This document shows positions 5,942 through 9,531 of a stretch of 9,531 nucleotides of DNA, one piece after another; position 1 is the first letter of the stretch; each line of letters begins with the position of its first letter. This DNA comes from Sphingomonadaceae bacterium (GTDB taxonomy: Bacteria; Pseudomonadota; Alphaproteobacteria; Sphingomonadales; Sphingomonadaceae): NCBI GenBank assembly GCA_947442095.1, contig CANEVG010000117.1, forward strand, positions 1 through 9,531, read 5' to 3'. A program made the translations under genes and the position numbers. The notes beneath the pieces were generated by a model, which did no database searches, had not been told where the DNA came from, and was given only the letters and a program-made list of their open reading frames with translations.

Positions 5942-6730
5942 ATGGATCTGGGAATTGCGGGACGCAAGGCGCTGGTCAACGGAGGCAGCGCCGGCATGGG
6001 ACGCGGCGCGGCATTGGCCTTGGCGCGCGAGGGCGCAAACGTGTTCATTTCCGCACGCGGGGCCGAGCGGCTGGAAGCGACCTGCACGGCCATCGCCGCA
6101 GAGACGGGCGCGAATATCCACCCCATCGTGGCCGATCACGCCAGCGACGCAGGCCGCGCGGCGATCCTCGCGGCCTGCCCCGATCCCGACATCTTCGTGG
6201 CAACATGCGCACCGCCGCCCTTCACGGGCGATTTCCGCGATGTTTCGCGCGAGGAATTCGAGCGCTCGGTGGCCACCGCGCTGCTTAGCCCGATCGACTA
6301 CATCAAGGCGGTGTCTGGCCCGATGATGGCGCGCCGCTGGGGGCGGATCGTCAATATCAGCACTGGCGCCGCCAAGTATCCAGCGGCCATGCGTGTGCTT
6401 TCCGGCCCGCCGCGCGCGGCGCTGGCCAACTATTGCCATGCGATATCCAAGGAGCTGGTGCGCAAGGGCGTCACCATCAATTCGGTGCTGCCGGGCATGC
6501 ATCACACCCCAGGCATCGAGGACATGCTCGGCCCCCGCGCCGCAGCAAACGGCCGCAGCTATGACGAGGAAGTCGCCGCGTTCGTGAAGGCGGCCCGCAT
6601 TCCCGCCGGGCGCTTTGGCGATGCCGAGGATCTGGGCGCGCTGGTGACGATGCTGTGCAGCGCACAGGCCAGCTTTGTCACCGGCCAGTCGCTGGTAGCA
6701 GACGGCGGCATGGGTACCTCGATCTTCTAA
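5942..6730 (+). CDS. SDR-family oxidoreductase with non-canonical active site
   Basis: Short-chain dehydrogenase/reductase fold, 262 aa. The ATG at 5942 has GAGGA about 7 nt upstream and is preferred to the in-frame TTG at 5915. The cofactor motif NGGSAGMG is at residues 13-20, with AREGANVFISAR following. Classical catalytic features are missing: NNAG is replaced by ATCA with a following PPP (87-93), and YxxxK at the expected place reads SGPPR (154-158), after the conserved Ser in VNIST (137-141). An SxxxR active site is known from a FabG-like SDR branch that often has LSNAxRA in this position. NAD(P) binding looks intact, but the reaction may differ from normal alcohol/ketone chemistry. It is monocistronic, divergent from the CMD-MaoC operon, and converges with the amidohydrolase gene 10 bp downstream. 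Confidence 0.88.
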   Translation: MDLGIAGRKALVNGGSAGMGRGAALALAREGANVFISARGAERLEATCTAIAAETGANIHPIVADHASDAGRAAILAACPDPDIFVATCAPPPFTGDFRDVSREEFERSVATALLSPIDYIKAVSGPMMARRWGRIVNISTGAAKYPAAMRVLSGPPRAALANYCHAISKELVRKGVTINSVLPGMHHTPGIEDMLGPRAAANGRSYDEEVAAFVKAARIPAGRFGDAEDLGALVTMLCSAQASFVTGQSLVADGGMGTSIF

Positions 6731-6740
6731 GGTCCTGACC

Positions 6741-8462
6741 CTAGTTCGGGTGATACCCTGCCCCGCGCACCAGCTTGCCTGGACGCGCACCCGTCGATTG
6801 GTCGAACCGGCGGATCACCTCGCCCGCAACCAGGGTCGCGTCATAGCCGCTCGCGCGCTGGTGCAAGCGGCGGCCACCTGCGGGCAGATCGCGCACCACT
6901 TCGGGAAGGTGCAGCATGAGGCGATCAAGGTCGATCACATTGCAATCGGCCCGCGCGCCCACTTTCAGCACACCGCGATCCGAAAGCCCGACCGCGCGCG
7001 CCGCCTTCTGGCTCAGCATATGAACCGCCTCGGCAAGCCCCAGCGTCAGCGGGCCATCACTCTTCACAAACTGCGTGAGGAGATAGGTCGAATAGCTCGC
7101 ATCGCAGATCGCGCCGTAGTGCGCGCCGCCGTCACCCAGGCCGGGGACGCAATAAGGGTGGCGCAGCATTTCGTGCGCGCTGTCGAGCTTCGCGTTCTCG
7201 TAATTGCCCAGCGCCGCCAGAAACAGGCCCTGACCGTTCGTCTCCAGCAGCCGCTCATAGGCGATCTCCTGCGGCGTGCAGCCGCGCGCCTCGGCCTGCC
7301 CAGCCATGCTGAGGTGCGCGGGCGGCGCATAGTCCGGCGGATTGTCGAGCGGAAACAGCCAGCGCCAATTGCGCGCCAGCGCGTTGAACGGATGGCCTGG
7401 TTCGAAATCCTCGGCCAGCAAGGCCGTGCGCAAGGCGGGATCGCGCATCGCGGCGACTTGTTCCGGAATTGAAAGGTGCGCGATCTTGGCCCAGCTGGGG
7501 CAGAGGACGAAGGGATGCACTGTCAGCTCCAGCCCCGCAATCAGGCCGATCGGGCGCGGCATCACTTGTGCGTGGGCGACCCCGCCAGCGGCATTGGTCG
7601 CCTCCAGCTTTTCCAGCACGCGCCGCCAGCGCGGCGGCGCATCATTGCCCGAGGCGAGCGTAAACGTGGCCGGGCGGCCGCTCGCGGCGATGACCCGCTC
7701 GATCACGCGGTATTCCTTGTCCCACCCAACGAAGGCATCGAGCACGACCTGAAACGTCCCTGCCCCCGCATCGGCCATGCCGCGCGTAATGGCTTCAAGC
7801 TCGGCAATGTCGGTGTCGAACGTCGGGATCGCATCGCCATCCGCCGTCTTGTGGATCGAGAGACGCGAGGTGGCAAAGCCGATGGCCCCGGCGCGCATCG
7901 CCTCTGCCGTGAGGCGGCGCATCAGCGCAAGATCCTGCTGGGTTGCGGCCTCGCGCGCCGCGCCGCGCGCGCCCATCGCGTAAACCCGCAAGGGTGAATG
8001 CGGGAGATAAGCCGCCACATCGATGTCGCGCTTTCCGGCCGCCACGGTGTCGAGATACTCTGGAAAGGTCTCCCAGTCCCAGGAGAGGCCTTCGGTCATC
8101 ACCACGCCGGGGATATCCTCCACGCCCTCCATCACATTGATCAGCATATCCTGATCGGCCTTGCGACACGGCGCGAAGCCGACGCCGCAATTGCCCATGA
8201 TGGCCGTAGTTACCCCGTGCGCGGACGAGGGCGAAAGCTCCTCTGCCCAGATGCACTGGCCGTCATAGTGCGTGTGGACGTCGATGAAGCCAGGCGTGAC
8301 GACGCGGCCCCTCGCATCGATCTCCTCCGCACCGCGCCCGCTAAACGTGCCTATGGCCGCGATCCTGCCCCCTGCAATGGCCAGATCGCCCTCAATCAGA
8401 CCGTCGCCGCTCCCGTCCGCGATAGTGCCGCCCCGGATCACCAGATCAAAATTGGCCTGCAT
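6741..8462 (-). CDS. Amidohydrolase-superfamily protein, N-acyl-D-amino-acid deacylase-like
   Basis: 573-aa metal-dependent hydrolase of the D-aminoacylase-like amidohydrolase group (classical D-aminoacylase is about 480 aa). The N-terminal beta-sandwich strand (FDLVIRGGTIADGSG) leads to metal ligands H63-x-H65 in FIDVHTHYD. C92 in MGNCGVGF matches the bridging Cys of D-aminoacylase. D444 in GLGDGGAH is the likely late-barrel catalytic Asp. The C-terminal GLSDRGVLKVGARAD segment (492-506) is the standard closing motif. The two mid-barrel His ligands are not evident: the places where they would be expected read VVLDAFVGWD and FTLASGND, so zinc content and substrate are doubtful. The ATG at 8462 follows the MAPEG stop by 4 bp with a purine-rich ribosome site inside that gene's end. 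Deacylation of a D-amino acid is not assured; hydrolysis of another amide or lactam-like compound fits equally well. Confidence 0.88.
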   Translation of the reverse strand: MQANFDLVIRGGTIADGSGDGLIEGDLAIAGGRIAAIGTFSGRGAEEIDARGRVVTPGFIDVHTHYDGQCIWAEELSPSSAHGVTTAIMGNCGVGFAPCRKADQDMLINVMEGVEDIPGVVMTEGLSWDWETFPEYLDTVAAGKRDIDVAAYLPHSPLRVYAMGARGAAREAATQQDLALMRRLTAEAMRAGAIGFATSRLSIHKTADGDAIPTFDTDIAELEAITRGMADAGAGTFQVVLDAFVGWDKEYRVIERVIAASGRPATFTLASGNDAPPRWRRVLEKLEATNAAGGVAHAQVMPRPIGLIAGLELTVHPFVLCPSWAKIAHLSIPEQVAAMRDPALRTALLAEDFEPGHPFNALARNWRWLFPLDNPPDYAPPAHLSMAGQAEARGCTPQEIAYERLLETNGQGLFLAALGNYENAKLDSAHEMLRHPYCVPGLGDGGAHYGAICDASYSTYLLTQFVKSDGPLTLGLAEAVHMLSQKAARAVGLSDRGVLKVGARADCNVIDLDRLMLHLPEVVRDLPAGGRRLHQRASGYDATLVAGEVIRRFDQSTGARPGKLVRGAGYHPN

Positions 8463-8466
8463 CGCC

Positions 8467-8871
8467 TTACCCTCCCCGCACCAGCCGCACGGTCCCGCCG
8501 ATCAGCGACCCGAGCACAAAAATGTAGATCGGCGGCATCGAGATGTAGAGCGGGATCAGCCGCTTTTCCGCCGCGCGATGATAGCCGCGCGCATAAAGCA
8601 CACGCATGAACGGCCAGATCGCCCCGACCCCCGCCGCCCACAGCGGGCTCACGACATAGGCGAACAGCCACATGCCGGGCAGGAACAGCACGAGATGTTC
8701 AAGCGTGTTCTGGTGCGCGCGGACATAGCGCTCATACTCGGGCGGCCCGCTGTGCGAGGGCACCGGGATCTTGAACCGCCCCCGCGCCAGCCCGGCCATC
8801 AGCAGCGTGAAGTAATAGGCCAGCAGTGCCAGCGCGCTCACGATCACGACGTAAATGTAAGAATCGGTCAT
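8467..8871 (-). CDS. MAPEG-family integral membrane protein
   Basis: 134-aa protein of the MAPEG family (membrane-associated proteins in eicosanoid and glutathione metabolism), the normal length for bacterial members. Hydrophobic helices are seen at about residues 5-28, 59-85 and 106-126, with a further segment probable. The family signature between helices 1 and 2 is clear: ERYVRAHQNTLEHL at 47-60, with the conserved Asn55 and Glu58. RVLYARGY at 90-97 matches the second conserved block. Bacterial members may have glutathione transferase or peroxidase activity, but most are untested. The ATG at 8871 has only a weak purine stretch further upstream and no clear promoter. First gene of a tight operon with the amidohydrolase; a detoxification role beside a catabolic locus is an inference. 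Confidence 0.9.
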   Translation of the reverse strand: MTDSYIYVVIVSALALLAYYFTLLMAGLARGRFKIPVPSHSGPPEYERYVRAHQNTLEHLVLFLPGMWLFAYVVSPLWAAGVGAIWPFMRVLYARGYHRAAEKRLIPLYISMPPIYIFVLGSLIGGTVRLVRGG

Positions 8872-9221
8872 AAGTCTGCGCGCGCCCTTCCTTTCAGAAG
8901 CGCGAAGGCTGGCCTACCGAAAGCAGCGCGGCAACTCGCACTTTTGCCACCAACGCCTGCGCGACACTAAAAGTTCAGCCTGCGGTGAGATGCCTGGAAC
9001 CGGGAGCAGCCTGTTCTGCTGGCTATTGCTCTGAGGCCGTGTCGCTGGAAGATACCAAAAACCTCTGGAAATAGGATTGGTAGCGGAGGTGCGCTATTTG
9101 GTTCCCAAAGCCGCTGATTATCCGTACTTTTTGCTGACGGTCCCGCTGCTCAAATCGGGCTGAAGACCGTTTTTGCCACATTCTCTGTGATCGCCTGTCA
9201 GGCCTTGTGAGGACGTTTGGA
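8872..9221. other. 350-bp gene-free stretch at the edge of a lower-GC region
   Basis: No gene is supported here. GC falls from the locus norm to about 50-57% from roughly 9000 onward by hand count. A 32-codon open stretch (9068-9163, plus) looks protein-like but has no start or ribosome site in context and may be a fragment of a lost gene. A bulged hairpin with a T-run lies at 9137-9174. No convincing promoter was found for the minus-strand MAPEG gene or the plus-strand small gene. Confidence 0.5.
9137..9174 (+). terminator. Bulged hairpin with T-run, possible terminator
   Basis: ACGGT (9137-9141) pairs with ACCGT (9166-9170), and CCCG (9142-9145) with CGGG (9156-9159), giving a stem with a one-sided 6-nt bulge and a 10-nt loop. 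TTTTT (9170-9174) follows directly. It reads as a plus-strand terminator, but no intact plus-strand gene precedes it, so it may be a relic of a deleted gene or an upstream guard for the small gene at 9222. Confidence 0.3.
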
Positions 9222-9482
9222 ATGACTCAAACTACTTGCCCTGCCGGGCATACTTTCTCCGAAACTCGCTACCCGTCACCCCATAGCTTTCTGTTGCTAC
9301 CGGACACGGGCATGGAATCGCTCGTAAGGCACATCATAAAGGCGACAAAAGGTGACGATCCGGAAGGCGCTATTTATGATCTGATCATGGAGCATGGAAA
9401 GGATACGGTCGTCTGTCCTCAATGCTCTCGTCTATTTTTTCTCGAACACAATCGCCTGATTGTGAGCTACGTGAAAGAATAG
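9222..9482 (+). CDS. Small hypothetical protein with paired CPxGH/CPxC zinc-ribbon-like motifs
   Basis: 86-aa protein not assignable to a named family. The ATG at 9222 has GAGGA 8 nt upstream (GTG at 9207 is the alternative). CPAGH at residues 6-10 and CPQC near 70-73 could together supply three Cys and one His for a single zinc, with the knuckles separated by an alpha-helical stretch containing SLVRHIIKATKG. The tail LFFLEHNRLIVSYVKE looks like beta strands of a ribbon. There is no signal peptide or membrane segment, so it is probably cytoplasmic. GC is about 50% over 9241-9480, well below the catabolic genes, and codon use is correspondingly AT-richer, suggesting separate origin or horizontal acquisition. 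Orientation and composition set it apart from the neighbouring operon. Function unknown. Confidence 0.7.
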   Translation: MTQTTCPAGHTFSETRYPSPHSFLLLPDTGMESLVRHIIKATKGDDPEGAIYDLIMEHGKDTVVCPQCSRLFFLEHNRLIVSYVKE

Positions 9483-9531
9483 CTTTGGTCCGCTTTTGGA
9501 AGCGACAGCCGACGGGCAGCCTAAAATCAAA

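Noticed and set aside
6731..6750. Small inverted repeat between the second SDR and amidohydrolase stops as a terminator
   Set aside because: Stems are only about 4 bp and there is no T-run on either strand.
9068..9163. 32-codon protein-like open stretch on the plus strand
   Set aside because: No start codon with a ribosome site and no recognised family; kept only as a possible gene remnant within the gene-free stretch.
9078..9165. Stretch resembling the reverse complement of a tRNA 3' half (TGGTAGCGGAGG ... GATTAT)
   Set aside because: No proper T-arm consensus, anticodon arm or acceptor pairing can be built, so the resemblance is superficial.
9492..9507. CGCTT-TTGG-AAGCG hairpin after the small zinc-ribbon-like gene as a terminator
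   Set aside because: The stem is only 5 bp and no T-run follows before the window ends; it may instead be part of a dispersed intergenic repeat, which cannot be judged from one copy.

Overview
The window reads as a chromosomal catabolic region from a high-GC alphaproteobacterium, most likely a sphingomonad (Novosphingobium, Sphingobium, Sphingopyxis or a relative). This placement is an inference. It rests on GC-rich coding sequence (about 65-70% where I hand-counted it), the protein families present (a PVA-dehydrogenase-like quinoprotein, an alpha-only Rieske oxygenase, atypical SDRs, a D-aminoacylase-like amidohydrolase and a MAPEG protein), and the alternating strand layout typical of sphingomonad degradation loci. 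No rRNA, tRNA, CRISPR array, transposase, regulator or transporter gene is visible.

Layout from left to right. (1) Bases 1-1484 (+): the C-terminal part of a PQQ beta-propeller dehydrogenase, cut by the left edge. (2) Bases 3657-1535 (-): a Rieske oxygenase alpha subunit and an SDR joined by an ATGA stop/start overlap, followed by a hairpin terminator at 1492-1517. (3) Bases 3829-4790 (+): a Rieske ferredoxin and an FMN-type flavodoxin-fold reductase joined by TGATG. They are divergent from (2) across a 171-bp AT-rich gap that holds a CATGAT-N10-ATCATG palindrome. (4) Bases 5787-4760 (-): a CMD/AhpD-like protein and a MaoC-type hydratase joined by TGATG; the MaoC 3' end overlaps the reductase 3' end by 31 bp. 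(5) Bases 5942-6730 (+): a second atypical SDR, divergent from (4). (6) Bases 8871-6741 (-): a MAPEG membrane protein and a D-aminoacylase-like amidohydrolase, 4 bp apart. (7) From about 8980 to the end: a lower-GC stretch (roughly 50%) with one small zinc-ribbon-like gene at 9222-9482 (+), probably outside the catabolic locus.

How the genes may work together (inference): the Rieske oxygenase with its ferredoxin and a flavoprotein would hydroxylate an aromatic, alicyclic or steroid-like substrate. The SDRs would oxidise or reduce alcohol, ketone or enoyl intermediates. The MaoC protein would hydrate an enoyl-CoA-type intermediate. The CMD protein, the amidohydrolase and the periplasmic quinoprotein would handle further or peripheral steps. 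The substrate cannot be read from the sequence. The most distinctive points are the flavodoxin-fold protein sitting where a ferredoxin reductase would be expected, and the run of enzymes whose textbook catalytic residues are replaced: both SDRs, the CMD protein and the amidohydrolase.
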